Assembly: GCF_030767025.1 (NCBI RefSeq)
Contig: NZ_JASITE010000009.1
Span: 1 to 64,000 of the forward strand
DNA: 64,000 nt
Reading direction: 5' to 3'
Origin: Nocardia sp. CC227C
GTDB lineage: Bacteria; Actinomycetota; Actinomycetes; Mycobacteriales; Mycobacteriaceae
The position numbers were made by a program, and so were the translations under genes. Below are positions 34,979 to 41,765 of this stretch, in pieces; within the stretch, counting starts at the first letter, position 1, and every line of letters begins with the position of its first letter. Below the pieces are notes generated by a model that did no database searches, had not been told where the DNA came from, and saw only the letters and a list, made by a program, of their open reading frames with translations.

Positions 34979-35791
34979 TCAGTCCCGCAACGCCTGCTCG
35001 CGCAGCGTGGTCAGTGTCCTGGCGAGAATGCGCGAGACATGCATCTGCGAGATGCCCAGCCGCTCGGCGATCTGGGCCTGCGTCTTGGCTTCGAAGAAGC
35101 GCATGATGAGCACGCGCTGTTCGCGATCGGGCAGTTCGGCGATCAGCGGCCGCACCGCCAGGTACTCGTCCACCCGGTCGTAGCGCGGCTCCTCGTCGCC
35201 GAGCACCTCCATCAGCGACAGCGGCGTGTTCTCGCCGTCGTCGCCGGTGACGGCGTCCAGGGAGGAGAGCTGGTACGCATTGCCCGCGATGAGGGCTTGG
35301 GTGACCTCCACCAGGTCGACGCCGAGCTTGTCGGCGATCTCGCGGGCCTTGGGCATCCGGCCCAGCCGCTGGGCGAGCTCGTCGATGGTGCCGCCGATGC
35401 TCAGCTGAATCTCCTTGGTGCGCCGGGGTACCCGCACCGCCCAGGTGTTGTCGCGGAAGTGGCGGCGCACCTCACCCATGATGGTCGGCACCGCGAAGGA
35501 CAGGAAGGAGGATCCGCGCGTCACGTCGAAGCGGTCCACCGCCTGCACCAGCCCGACCCGCGCCACCTGCAACAGATCGTCGAAACTCTCACCGCGCCCG
35601 GAGAATCTGCGCGCGATGTGGTCGGCCAGCGGCATACAGCGACCGATCAGCTTCTCGCGCACCGCCTCCCGCCGCGGGTCGGCCGGATCGACGGCGGCCA
35701 ACTCCTCGAACATCGGCTCGATATTGTCGTAGCTGTCGCCGCGGCTGCGCGATCTCGCGCCAGGTCGACGGCGTCGAACATCACCCGACAT
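34979..35791 (-). CDS. sigF: RNA polymerase sigma factor, SigF/SigB family
   Basis: The 270-residue group 3 sigma factor has region 2 (FDDLLQVARVGLVQAVDRFD, then FLSFAVPTIMGEVRRHFRD), region 3 (RVPRRTKEIQ) and region 4 with a helix-turn-helix (TQAQIAERLGISQMHVSRI). This is the SigB/SigF/SigG-type stress sigma factor. Its ATG at 35791 overlaps the end of the anti-sigma gene by 11 bases, with a GGGGGGAAG binding site, so the two are co-translated. Promoters of the SigF type occur across the surrounding island and one precedes its own operon, which suggests autoregulation. Confidence 0.9.
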   Translation of the reverse strand: MSGDVRRRRPGARSRSRGDSYDNIEPMFEELAAVDPADPRREAVREKLIGRCMPLADHIARRFSGRGESFDDLLQVARVGLVQAVDRFDVTRGSSFLSFAVPTIMGEVRRHFRDNTWAVRVPRRTKEIQLSIGGTIDELAQRLGRMPKAREIADKLGVDLVEVTQALIAGNAYQLSSLDAVTGDDGENTPLSLMEVLGDEEPRYDRVDEYLAVRPLIAELPDREQRVLIMRFFEAKTQAQIAERLGISQMHVSRILARTLTTLREQALRD

Positions 35792-36212
35792 CCGCTTCCC
35801 CCCGCAGTCGGCTGAACTCCACGGTGGTCGGGTAGCCGCCTGCCTTGTCGTCGAACGTACCGCGGTGTGCCTCAATGGTTTCGGTGAGGGTTTCCAGCAC
35901 GTGCCAGCCGAAGCCGCCCTCGTCGAAGGTGTCGGCGTCGGCGGTGACGGCGCACACCCGCACCCGCATCCGCTCCCGGTCGTAGTCGAAGTCACAGTCG
36001 ATGGCGCTGCCCGGCACCGCCGCGATGATCAGCGAAGTCGCCACCTCGTCCAGGGCCACCCGGATATCGGTCACCTCGTCGAGCGCGAAATCCGCGATCA
36101 GGGCAACCGTCTCCGCCAACGCCCGCAGCATGGTGAGCTGTCCGAGGTCCGCCGGTACCCGGATGCCGATCGCGGTGGTGTCCGTCGCCGCCCGAGAAAT
36201 CCATTCAGTCAT
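35781..36212 (-). CDS. RsbW/UsfX-like anti-sigma factor (serine kinase ATPase fold)
   Basis: The 143-residue protein has a GHKL-type ATPase domain. It contains the N-box-like segment ADFALDEVTDIRVALDEVAT and a weak G-box region (GFGWHVLETL). The closest architecture is the anti-sigma factor UsfX/RsbW encoded beside sigF in mycobacteria. It would sequester the sigma factor until an unphosphorylated STAS partner displaces it. The ATG at 36212 has GGAGAGG; the frame is open to 36374. The glycine-rich ATP lid looks degenerate, so kinase activity is uncertain. Confidence 0.78.
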   Translation of the reverse strand: MTEWISRAATDTTAIGIRVPADLGQLTMLRALAETVALIADFALDEVTDIRVALDEVATSLIIAAVPGSAIDCDFDYDRERMRVRVCAVTADADTFDEGGFGWHVLETLTETIEAHRGTFDDKAGGYPTTVEFSRLRGEADVG

Positions 36213-36436
36213 GCGCCTCTCCGCCTGTCCATCGCCGAGCCATCCCGCGAAAGCCCGCTGGACTCGGCCATTACCCCATCCGTTCCGCTCCATCATCACC
36301 GAACACTCGCCGATTCGGCGGACGGCGATCGGCACGCGACGGTCGCGAAGAGGTACCGGGAAGATGCGCGGCATATCGGGGCCGTCGACGCTGTCACGGG
36401 TCGGCCTTCCTTCCGAGGGCGTGTCCGCTACAGCAC

Positions 36437-36461
36437 GTACCCGGTCCGCACCACCTGAAAC
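36437..36461 (-). promoter_or_regulatory. Candidate sigma-F promoter of the anti-sigma/sigma operon
   Basis: On the minus strand, GTTT (plus-strand 36458-36461), 15 bases, GGGTAC (36437-36442). It reads toward the anti-sigma gene with a leader of about 220 bases, or about 60 if translation begins at 36374. Consistent with positive autoregulation of sigF. Confidence 0.6.
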
Positions 36462-36476
36462 CCGGCGGTTCCCCGG

Positions 36477-36554
36477 CTAGCGCTCCTCGAACCGCTCGTG
36501 CGCGGTGAGCAGCAGCGAACGCCGGGTGAGCAGCCGGAACGCCTGGTCGATCAT
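36477..36554 (-). CDS. Possible 25-residue ORF coupled to the STAS gene
   Basis: An ATG at 36554 overlaps the STAS stop codon (ATGA) and opens a 25-codon frame ending at 36477. The peptide is Leu/Arg-rich (LLTRRSLLLTAHER). Four-base overlaps are typical of real operon partners here, but nothing else supports it; it may be the stump of a deleted gene. Confidence 0.25.
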   Translation of the reverse strand: MIDQAFRLLTRRSLLLTAHERFEER

Positions 36555-36964
36555 GCCTCCAGCGCGGCTCGAACCGATGGGTAGAGGTGGCAGCGCGGAC
36601 CCACTCCGGTCACCTCGAGCACGCGCTCCACCTCCCGGCGCGTGGCCACCACGCGCAACTCGACGCCGCTCGCGGCGGCGTCCTCGGTGGCCCCGGCCAG
36701 TCGCAGGGCACCGCCGATACTCAGGAAGCGGGTTTGCCGGAAATCGATGACCACAGCCCGGGAACCGGATGTCACGGCACGATCCAACGCTTCGGAGAAC
36801 TCGGGGAGGATGGCGGCATCCAATTCCCCTTCGACCCGCACGATCGCACACCCGCGCTGGTGATCGTGCGCCGACGGCGGCCGATGGTCGGAACGGTCGC
36901 GGGGCGATCGTTCGAGTGGGGAGGCGGCATCGGCGCGGCGCTGGAGTACGGCTATGGCAGACAT
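36551..36964 (-). CDS. STAS-domain anti-sigma factor antagonist
   Basis: The 137-residue protein has a STAS domain (about residues 38-135): CAIVRVEGELDAAILPEFSE at the start and FRQTRFLSIGGALRLAGATE around the phosphorylatable serine. In this family phosphorylation of that serine by an RsbW-type kinase controls binding to the anti-sigma factor. GGGAGG precedes the ATG. It is encoded upstream of the anti-sigma and sigma genes on the same strand, separated by about 340 bases, so the three form a partner-switching module. Confidence 0.82.
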   Translation of the reverse strand: MSAIAVLQRRADAASPLERSPRDRSDHRPPSAHDHQRGCAIVRVEGELDAAILPEFSEALDRAVTSGSRAVVIDFRQTRFLSIGGALRLAGATEDAAASGVELRVVATRREVERVLEVTGVGPRCHLYPSVRAALEA

Positions 36965-37204
36965 GTGACTAGACCTCCCATGTCAGGGGGATATTCCAGT
37001 TCTGCGCGGAGGCCCCTCGGCAATGAGGCCGGATGACATGCGAGGCGGGCGTACTACGCGCCCGACGCTCGGTCCTCCGCGAGCGGTCCCGTGCTCGAAC
37101 CGGGTCGGCTGTAGTCTCAACCTGGTCACATTCTGTCACGCCACCGCGGATATGTCACCGCCTCACCGGCCTTCGGTCCCTCGCGAGTGTGCGCCGCACC
37201 CGAC

Positions 37205-37229
37205 GAATGGTCGGCGGAATTACGGGTAC
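37205..37229 (+). promoter_or_regulatory. Candidate sigma-F promoter (weaker -35)
   Basis: GAAT (37205-37208), 15 bases, GGGTAC (37224-37229). The ATG of the small membrane protein starts 9 bases later, the same geometry as at other sites in the island. Confidence 0.45.
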
Positions 37230-37238
37230 AGGCGCTGT

Positions 37239-37355
37239 ATGGAACTACTCGTGATCATCGGATTGGCGGTGTTGGTGGGCGTGGTGCTGCTGCGCCGCAA
37301 GCTCACCGGACAGCGCCCGTCCGATCCGGAAGTGCCCGGCAACGACGGTCGGTGA
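37239..37355 (+). CDS. 38-residue single-span membrane protein
   Basis: It starts MELLVIIGLAVLVGVVLLRR: one hydrophobic segment from residue 3 to about 18, then a basic-polar tail. No ribosome-binding site is needed if the transcript is leaderless, as the promoter position suggests. A strong hairpin follows the gene. Function unknown; small membrane proteins of this form are common in stress regulons. Confidence 0.55.
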   Translation: MELLVIIGLAVLVGVVLLRRKLTGQRPSDPEVPGNDGR

Positions 37356-37379
37356 GCGGTCCGGCCCGCACCGACGAAG

Positions 37380-37412
37380 CGATTCGCCCGCGAATTCTCG
37401 CCGGGCGAATCG
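37380..37412 (+). terminator. Hairpin between converging genes
   Basis: Eleven-base arms (CGATTCGCCCG / CGGGCGAATCG) with an 11-base loop, followed by a short T-containing stretch, lie between the small membrane protein gene and the converging CsbD gene. Confidence 0.75.
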
Positions 37413-37445
37413 TCGTCTATTCGTCAGTGTGAACTGCTACGGCAG

Positions 37446-37703
37446 TCAGCGGTCGTCCTGTCCCCGCTGATATGCCTGCTGACGCTTCTCTTCCACCGCG
37501 GCCTTGCCGCGTTCCTTCTCGGCTTCCGCTTCCTTGCGGGCCGCGTCACGCTGCGACTCGGCACGGTCCTGCTGTGCCCTGCCCTCGTCGCGCAGGTCCT
37601 CGTTGCCGAAGACCGTGCCAGCGGCCTCCTTGGCCTTGCCTTTGACATCTTCGACGGTGCCCTCGACACCTTCGCGGAATCCGCCCTTATCGTGCTCGGA
37701 CAA
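37446..37703 (-). CDS. CsbD-like general stress protein
   Basis: The 85-residue hydrophilic protein has a CsbD-like core (GTVEDVKGKAKEAAGTVFGN) followed by an Arg/Glu/Ala-rich helical tail. CsbD proteins are small sigma-B-controlled stress proteins of unknown mechanism. The start is a TTG at 37703: GGAGG lies 8 bases upstream and the family N-terminus (SEHDKGG) follows it. A sigma-F-like promoter lies 46 bases upstream of the start. Confidence 0.8.
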   Translation of the reverse strand: MSEHDKGGFREGVEGTVEDVKGKAKEAAGTVFGNEDLRDEGRAQQDRAESQRDAARKEAEAEKERGKAAVEEKRQQAYQRGQDDR

Positions 37704-37749
37704 GACATTCACCTCCAGAATGTCGGTATCGATCACTGACAGTCCGGCG

Positions 37750-37774
37750 GTACCCGGTACCACCGGTTCGAAAC
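37750..37774 (-). promoter_or_regulatory. Candidate sigma-F promoter of the CsbD gene
   Basis: On the minus strand, GTTT (plus-strand 37771-37774), 15 bases, GGGTAC (37750-37755), directed at the CsbD-like gene. This is the best -35 match in the set, and CsbD genes are classic members of SigB-type regulons. Confidence 0.7.
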
Positions 37775-37790
37775 ACCGACACGTCGAAAG

Positions 37791-38309
37791 TCATTGGCGC
37801 CCAGGATATTCGGATCGATAGTCGGCCTCCCGCCCGCGCCGGTACCACGGATAGACGCCCCAGACCAGCGCGAACAGCACGGCGAAACAGCAGCCGGCGA
37901 TCACCCCGGCGATGGTGCCGATCACCACCGCGAAGATCAGCACGGCGACGCCCGACAGCGCCACACCGAGCAGCACCAATCCGACCAGATCGAATATATG
38001 CGCGGCCCGCACCACCTCGTCGAGTCGGCGGCGGCGAAACAGCAGCCGATGGGTGGAGACCGGGGCCACCAGGAACACCGTCGCGACAATGGATGCCGTC
38101 ACGGTCACCAGATACAGCCAGCGCATCGGATCGGATAATTCGTCGAACCGCGATTGAAACGGCAGTATCAACAGAAATCCGGTGAGCAGCTGGACCCCGG
38201 TCTGGACGATGCGCGCCTCCTGCACCAGGCTGTTCCAATTCCGGTCGAGCCGTTGCGCCTCGGTTTCCCCCCGTGCTTCCCAATTCCACATGTGCTCGTC
38301 GTTCACCAC
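37791..38309 (-). CDS. DUF6328 family membrane protein
   Basis: The 172-residue protein has about four transmembrane segments (GVQLLTGFLLILPF, WLYLVTVTASIVATVFLVAP, IFDLVGLVLLGVALSGVAVL, IAGVIAGCCFAVLFALVWGV) and a short soluble N-terminus, the pattern of DUF6328. Function unknown. The GTG start at 38309 directly follows the ChaB-type gene's stop codon, so the two form an operon. Confidence 0.75.
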   Translation of the reverse strand: MVNDEHMWNWEARGETEAQRLDRNWNSLVQEARIVQTGVQLLTGFLLILPFQSRFDELSDPMRWLYLVTVTASIVATVFLVAPVSTHRLLFRRRRLDEVVRAAHIFDLVGLVLLGVALSGVAVLIFAVVIGTIAGVIAGCCFAVLFALVWGVYPWYRRGREADYRSEYPGRQ

Positions 38310-38758
38310 TTACTGCCGGACGCCTCCGGCGCTTCGCGGCCCCCGGGCCCGGCGGCGCGCGCGCTCGTTGTATTTGCGAATCGCGTCCACGAGTTGATCC
38401 TTGGTCATCTTCGAACGACCGGAGATCTCCAATCGCGAGGCGATCTCCCGCAGATGCTGTTCGGAGGCATTGGCGTCCACCCCCTCGGCGGTCTCCCCGC
38501 GCGGGTTCGGCCCGCCGTGCTCGGCCCGCTCGTCCGAGGGTCCCCGGCGCTGTTTGGCCTCCCAGTGATCGCCCACCTTCTCGTAGGAGTGCTTCAGCGC
38601 GGCATAGGCGACACGGTGCGCGCGCTGCTCACTGCCGTACTGCTCCAACGCCGGATCGTGTGCCTCGGCGAAGATCTCTCGGGCATGTTTGTCGGAGCGA
38701 CGCAGCGTACCGGGCAGCTCCGAACTCTTGGGTTCCCGCGCCTATCGGTCTTGGGCAT
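38310..38758 (-). pseudogene. ChaB/Rho-N domain stress protein with a one-base frameshift
   Basis: The start MPKTDRRGNP (ATG 38758, AAAGGAGG upstream) is in one frame. The rest (SELPGTLRRSDKHAREIFAE, then AHRVAYAALKHSYEKVGDHW) is in another. One extra base in the C run near 38730 (coding strand GGGAACCCAAG) joins them into a 149-residue ChaB-domain protein. Its C-terminal Rho-termination-factor-N-like segment reads SEQHLREIASRLEISGRSKM. These proteins are small stress-regulated accessory proteins. The sequence downstream of the shift is fully conserved in style, so a recent mutation or a sequencing error is likely. Confidence 0.75.
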
Positions 38759-38786
38759 GGTCACGGCCTCCTTTCGTACCGTCGCC

Positions 38787-38811
38787 ATACCCCGCGCCGT
38801 CCCGGCCAATC
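38787..38811 (-). promoter_or_regulatory. Candidate sigma-F promoter of the ChaB-DUF6328 operon
   Basis: On the minus strand, GATT (plus-strand 38808-38811), 15 bases, GGGTAT (38787-38792). The spacer starts GGCCGGGAC, identical to the first nine spacer bases of the promoter upstream of the UsfY-like gene. Confidence 0.65.
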
Positions 38812-38880
38812 ACGCGGTCACGCCGGTTGACGAGGAGGAGCGCGGCAGTCCGGACCGTATGACGTCGATGTGGTTGCACG

Positions 38881-39090
38881 ATGCCCGTCGGGGTGTGCAC
38901 CGCCTTCGGCGCCACACACCGGGGGTCCGCGGTATGCCCGCATCTGGGCGGCATCCTCACCTGGAACGACGCCGAGATGTCCTGGGACTGCCCGCTGCAC
39001 GGGTCGCGCTTCCGGCACGACGGCACGCTGCTCGAAGGTCCCGCCACCCGTTCGCTGCGCGCCGCCGACGAGCCCCGCGACCATGATTGA
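38881..39090 (+). CDS. Isolated Rieske [2Fe-2S] domain, probably truncated
   Basis: The 69-residue ORF has both halves of a Rieske cluster site: AVCPHLGG (Cys-x-His) and WDCPLHGSRF (Cys-x-x-His). Such a C-terminal Rieske domain is normally attached to a FAD-dependent oxidoreductase of about 500 residues. Here the frame is closed by a TGA at 38860 and the N-terminal half of the domain looks incomplete. No ribosome-binding site is seen. It may be the stump of a lost oxidoreductase gene or a free-standing ferredoxin-like protein. Confidence 0.5.
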   Translation: MPVGVCTAFGATHRGSAVCPHLGGILTWNDAEMSWDCPLHGSRFRHDGTLLEGPATRSLRAADEPRDHD

Positions 39091-39109
39091 CCGCACGTCT
39101 CCCGGGTAG
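39085..39109 (+). promoter_or_regulatory. Candidate sigma-F promoter of the nucleotidyltransferase-BON gene
   Basis: GATT (39085-39088), 15 bases, GGGTAG (39104-39109); the ATG begins 9 bases later. The stretch from the -10 box through the start codon closely resembles that at 34450-34470. Confidence 0.6.
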
Positions 39110-39118
39110 GTCCCGAAT

Positions 39119-39955
39119 ATGGTCGTCGCCCTGAACCGCCTGCTCGACACGCTCACGCGCGTGGTGAACACCCTGTTGGAGGACGGGGTGCCGTTCGCCG
39201 TCGCGGGTGGCTGCGCGGTGTACGCGCGCGGCGGACCGGCCACCGACCACGATGTCGACATCTTCGTCAAGCCCGCCGACGCCGAACGCGCCCGCACCGC
39301 CCTCACGAATGTCGGGCTGCGGCCGGTCGATCCGGCGGAGGACTGGCTCACCAAGGTCTACGACGGCGACACCCTGGTCGACATCATCTACCGACCCAAC
39401 TATCGCACCGTCACCGACGAGATGCTCGCCCGCGCCGCCTGGATGCGGGTGGGACCCACCGCCGCACCCGTGGTCAGCGGCACCGACCTGATGGTCGACA
39501 AGCTCATGGTGCTCGATCCGCACCGCTTGGACTTCACCCGGCTGCTGGTCATCGCCCGCGATCTGCGCGAGCAGGTGGACTGGGGCCGGGTGCGCGCGGA
39601 GACGGGCATGTCGCCGTACGCGCGGGCCTTCCTGGGCCTGCTCGACGACCTGGGTATCAGCCACGATCGAGAGGGTGAGTCCATGAACGGCAATTCCGCG
39701 GGAGAGGACCTGCTGCCGCAGTATCTGGTGGCGAATCTGCGCCGCGCCTTCGCCGAGGATCCGCGCACCGCGGAACTCGGTGTGCAGGTGACCATTCGGG
39801 GCAGCGTCGTGGTGCTCAGCGGTGAGGTGGCCAGCGCCGAGCGCCGCCGCGAACTGGAGACCGTGGTGCGCGAGCACGCACCGAAACTGCGGGTGCACAA
39901 CGATGTCCGGATATCGGACCCGGTGGTGCCCGCCGAACCCGAGGAGCTGACCTGA
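39119..39955 (+). CDS. Nucleotidyltransferase-fold protein fused to a BON domain
   Basis: The protein has 278 residues. Residues about 15-110 carry the pol-beta-type nucleotidyltransferase signature: GG at 30-31 and DHDVDIFV at 43-50, with the metal-binding D-x-D. A helical region follows. Residues about 195-265 form a BON domain (QVTIRGSVVVLSGEVASAER), a lipid or envelope-binding module of stress proteins. The fusion is unusual. The transferase half resembles AbiEii/MNT-like proteins, but no antitoxin partner is adjacent. It shares its transcript with the metallophosphoesterase gene that overlaps its stop codon. Confidence 0.78.
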   Translation: MVVALNRLLDTLTRVVNTLLEDGVPFAVAGGCAVYARGGPATDHDVDIFVKPADAERARTALTNVGLRPVDPAEDWLTKVYDGDTLVDIIYRPNYRTVTDEMLARAAWMRVGPTAAPVVSGTDLMVDKLMVLDPHRLDFTRLLVIARDLREQVDWGRVRAETGMSPYARAFLGLLDDLGISHDREGESMNGNSAGEDLLPQYLVANLRRAFAEDPRTAELGVQVTIRGSVVVLSGEVASAERRRELETVVREHAPKLRVHNDVRISDPVVPAEPEELT

Positions 39956-40713
39956 GTACCGCACCGGACGCCGCCGTCGCGGAGCGCCCGTATCTGCGCA
40001 TCGCGGCCGTCGGTGACGTGCACCTGGGTGCCGACGCCGCGGGCTCGCTCACGCCCGCGCTGCGCGAGCTGCCCGCCCACGCCGATGTGCTGCTGCTGGC
40101 CGGCGACCTCACCCGGCACGGCACCGTGGACGAGGCCCGGGTGGTGGCGGCCGAGTTCGGCGAGGTGGGCGTGCCGGTCGTCGCGGTGCTGGGCAATCAC
40201 GACCATCACAGCGACGCCCAGGACGAGATCGCCACGCTGCTCGACGACAACGGCATCACCGTGCTGGAGGGCAGCGCCACCACCGTCACCGTCGGCGGGC
40301 ACACCATCGGGATCGCCGGAACCAAGGGCTTCGGCGGCGGATTCGCGGGCAAGTGCGCGAGCGTCTTCGGCGAGCGACAGATGCGCGATTTCGCCTCGCA
40401 CACCGTGGAGCTCGCGCAGTCCCTGCGCGCCGCGCTGGCCGGACTGGACACCGATGTGACCGTCGCCCTCACCCACTACTCCCCCGTCAGCGACACCCTG
40501 CACGGCGAACCGCGCGAGATCTACCCGTTCCTGGGCTCCTATCTGCTGGGTGAGGCCATCGACGACTGCGGCGCGGACCTCGCCGTGCACGGGCACGCCC
40601 ATGCCGGCTACGAGCGCGGCACCACACCGGGGGGCATCCGGGTGCGCAATGTGGCCGCGCCGGTGATCCGCGCGGCCTTCGCGGTGTACGACCTGCGTCC
40701 GGTGTGCGACTGA
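39952..40713 (+). CDS. Calcineurin-like metallophosphoesterase, probable CTG start
   Basis: Motifs in order are AVGDVHLG (D-x-H), LLAGDLT (G-D), LGNHDHH (G-N-H-D), TLTHYSP-like (H) and VHGHAHAG (G-H-x-H), a complete metallophosphoesterase site. The first ATG/GTG/TTG in frame is the GTG at 40018, but it would delete the Asp of the first metal motif. A CTG at 39952 lies 5 bases after GAGGAG and overlaps the previous stop codon. It gives a complete 253-residue enzyme and is taken as the start. The substrate (nucleotide, phosphoprotein or lipid phosphate) is unknown. Confidence 0.75.
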   Translation: MSTAPDAAVAERPYLRIAAVGDVHLGADAAGSLTPALRELPAHADVLLLAGDLTRHGTVDEARVVAAEFGEVGVPVVAVLGNHDHHSDAQDEIATLLDDNGITVLEGSATTVTVGGHTIGIAGTKGFGGGFAGKCASVFGERQMRDFASHTVELAQSLRAALAGLDTDVTVALTHYSPVSDTLHGEPREIYPFLGSYLLGEAIDDCGADLAVHGHAHAGYERGTTPGGIRVRNVAAPVIRAAFAVYDLRPVCD

Positions 40714-40721
40714 TCGAATCC

Positions 40722-40746
40722 GTTTCGCCGCAGGCGAGCAGGGCAT
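40722..40746 (+). promoter_or_regulatory. Candidate sigma-F promoter of the glycosyltransferase gene
   Basis: GTTT (40722-40725), 15 bases, GGGCAT (40741-40746); the ATG at 40756 starts 9 bases later, again suggesting a leaderless transcript. Confidence 0.55.
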
Positions 40747-40755
40747 CCGACCGGT

Positions 40756-41682
40756 ATGAGGGACGCCTCGACCGAACCCCGGCCCCTGACCGTGCTGCTC
40801 TGGGATGTGCACGGGCCCTGGACGAGAGCCTTCGTCCAGGGCGGGCACCGCTATCGCGTGATCGACTCCCCCACCGACGATCTCGGCGACGTCGACCCGG
40901 ATATCGTCGTGCTGCAACGCCCCCGGGAAATCGAGCTCGCCGAGGAGTTGCTGGACCGTCGACCGGGACGCGATCTGCCCGCCCTGTACGTGGAGCACGA
41001 GACCCCGCGCGAGCACGCGGCGCTGTCCCGCCATCCGCTGGCCGACCGCACCGACATCCCGCTGGTGCACATCACCGACTTCAACCGGCTGATGTGGGAC
41101 AACGGCCGCTGTCCGACCCACGTGGTGCCACACGGCGTGATCGATCCCGGCTACCGGTACCTCGGGGCGCTGCCCCGGGCCGCCACCATCGTCAACGATC
41201 CGGTGGGGCGCTGGCGGATCGCGGGCGCGGACCTGCTGGCCGGGCTCGGCGACGCCGCGCCGATCGACGTGTACGGCACCGGCACCGAACGGCTGCACCA
41301 CCGGCTCGGCCGCGACGAGGACACCGTTACCGGGCACGGCGACCTGGAACAGTCCCGGCTGCACGACGAGCTGGCGCTGCGGCGGGTGTTCGTGCACACC
41401 CCGCGCTGGACCTCGCTCGGAGTATCGGTCATCGAGGCCATGTACCTGGGCATGCCGATCGTCGCCGTCGGCACCACCGAGGCGTCGGCCGGGGTACCCG
41501 CCGAGGCCGGGGTGGTGTCCACCGACCCCGACATCCTCGCCGAGGCGGTGCGGCAGTTCGTGCACGAACCGCTGTTCGCCGAGCTCACCGGCAAGGCCGC
41601 CCGGCACTGGGCGCAGGCGAATTTCGCGCTGTCGGATTTCCTCCGGCGCTGGGACCGGCTGCTGCGGGACCGGGCGTCGTGA
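40756..41682 (+). CDS. GT4-like glycosyltransferase
   Basis: The 308-residue protein has a GT-B-like C-terminal half: VHTPRWTSLGVSVIEAMYLG with the E-x(7)-E-type glycosyl-donor site region, then MPIVAVGTTEASAGVP. The N-terminal half (LLWDVHGPWTRAFVQGGHRY) resembles an acceptor domain but is short for the family. Likely role: sugar transfer in envelope or compatible-solute metabolism. No signal or membrane segment is present. It lies in the stress island behind its own sigma-F-like promoter. Confidence 0.72.
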   Translation: MRDASTEPRPLTVLLWDVHGPWTRAFVQGGHRYRVIDSPTDDLGDVDPDIVVLQRPREIELAEELLDRRPGRDLPALYVEHETPREHAALSRHPLADRTDIPLVHITDFNRLMWDNGRCPTHVVPHGVIDPGYRYLGALPRAATIVNDPVGRWRIAGADLLAGLGDAAPIDVYGTGTERLHHRLGRDEDTVTGHGDLEQSRLHDELALRRVFVHTPRWTSLGVSVIEAMYLGMPIVAVGTTEASAGVPAEAGVVSTDPDILAEAVRQFVHEPLFAELTGKAARHWAQANFALSDFLRRWDRLLRDRAS

Positions 41683-41696
41683 TCGTCACTCCCGGC

Positions 41697-41721
41697 GATT
41701 GGCCGGGACCGCCCCGGGTAT
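41697..41721 (+). promoter_or_regulatory. Candidate sigma-F promoter of the UsfY-like gene
   Basis: GATT (41697-41700), 15 bases, GGGTAT (41716-41721). The spacer begins GGCCGGGAC as in the ChaB promoter. Unlike the leaderless sites, it is followed by a 44-base leader with an AGGAGG binding site. Confidence 0.65.
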
Positions 41722-41765
41722 CCACGCGATAGCACCCCGACCGACAGCACAGGAGGCCAGCCATC

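Noticed and set aside
38154..39086. 310-codon plus-strand ORF over DUF6328, ChaB and Rieske regions
   Set aside because: Its translation is an Arg-rich antisense product of the DUF6328 and ChaB genes, which have clear family matches on the other strand.
39119..40713. Type IV toxin-antitoxin (AbiEi/AbiEii) system
   Set aside because: The nucleotidyltransferase half is fused to BON and the neighbour is a phosphoesterase, not an AbiEi-like antitoxin.
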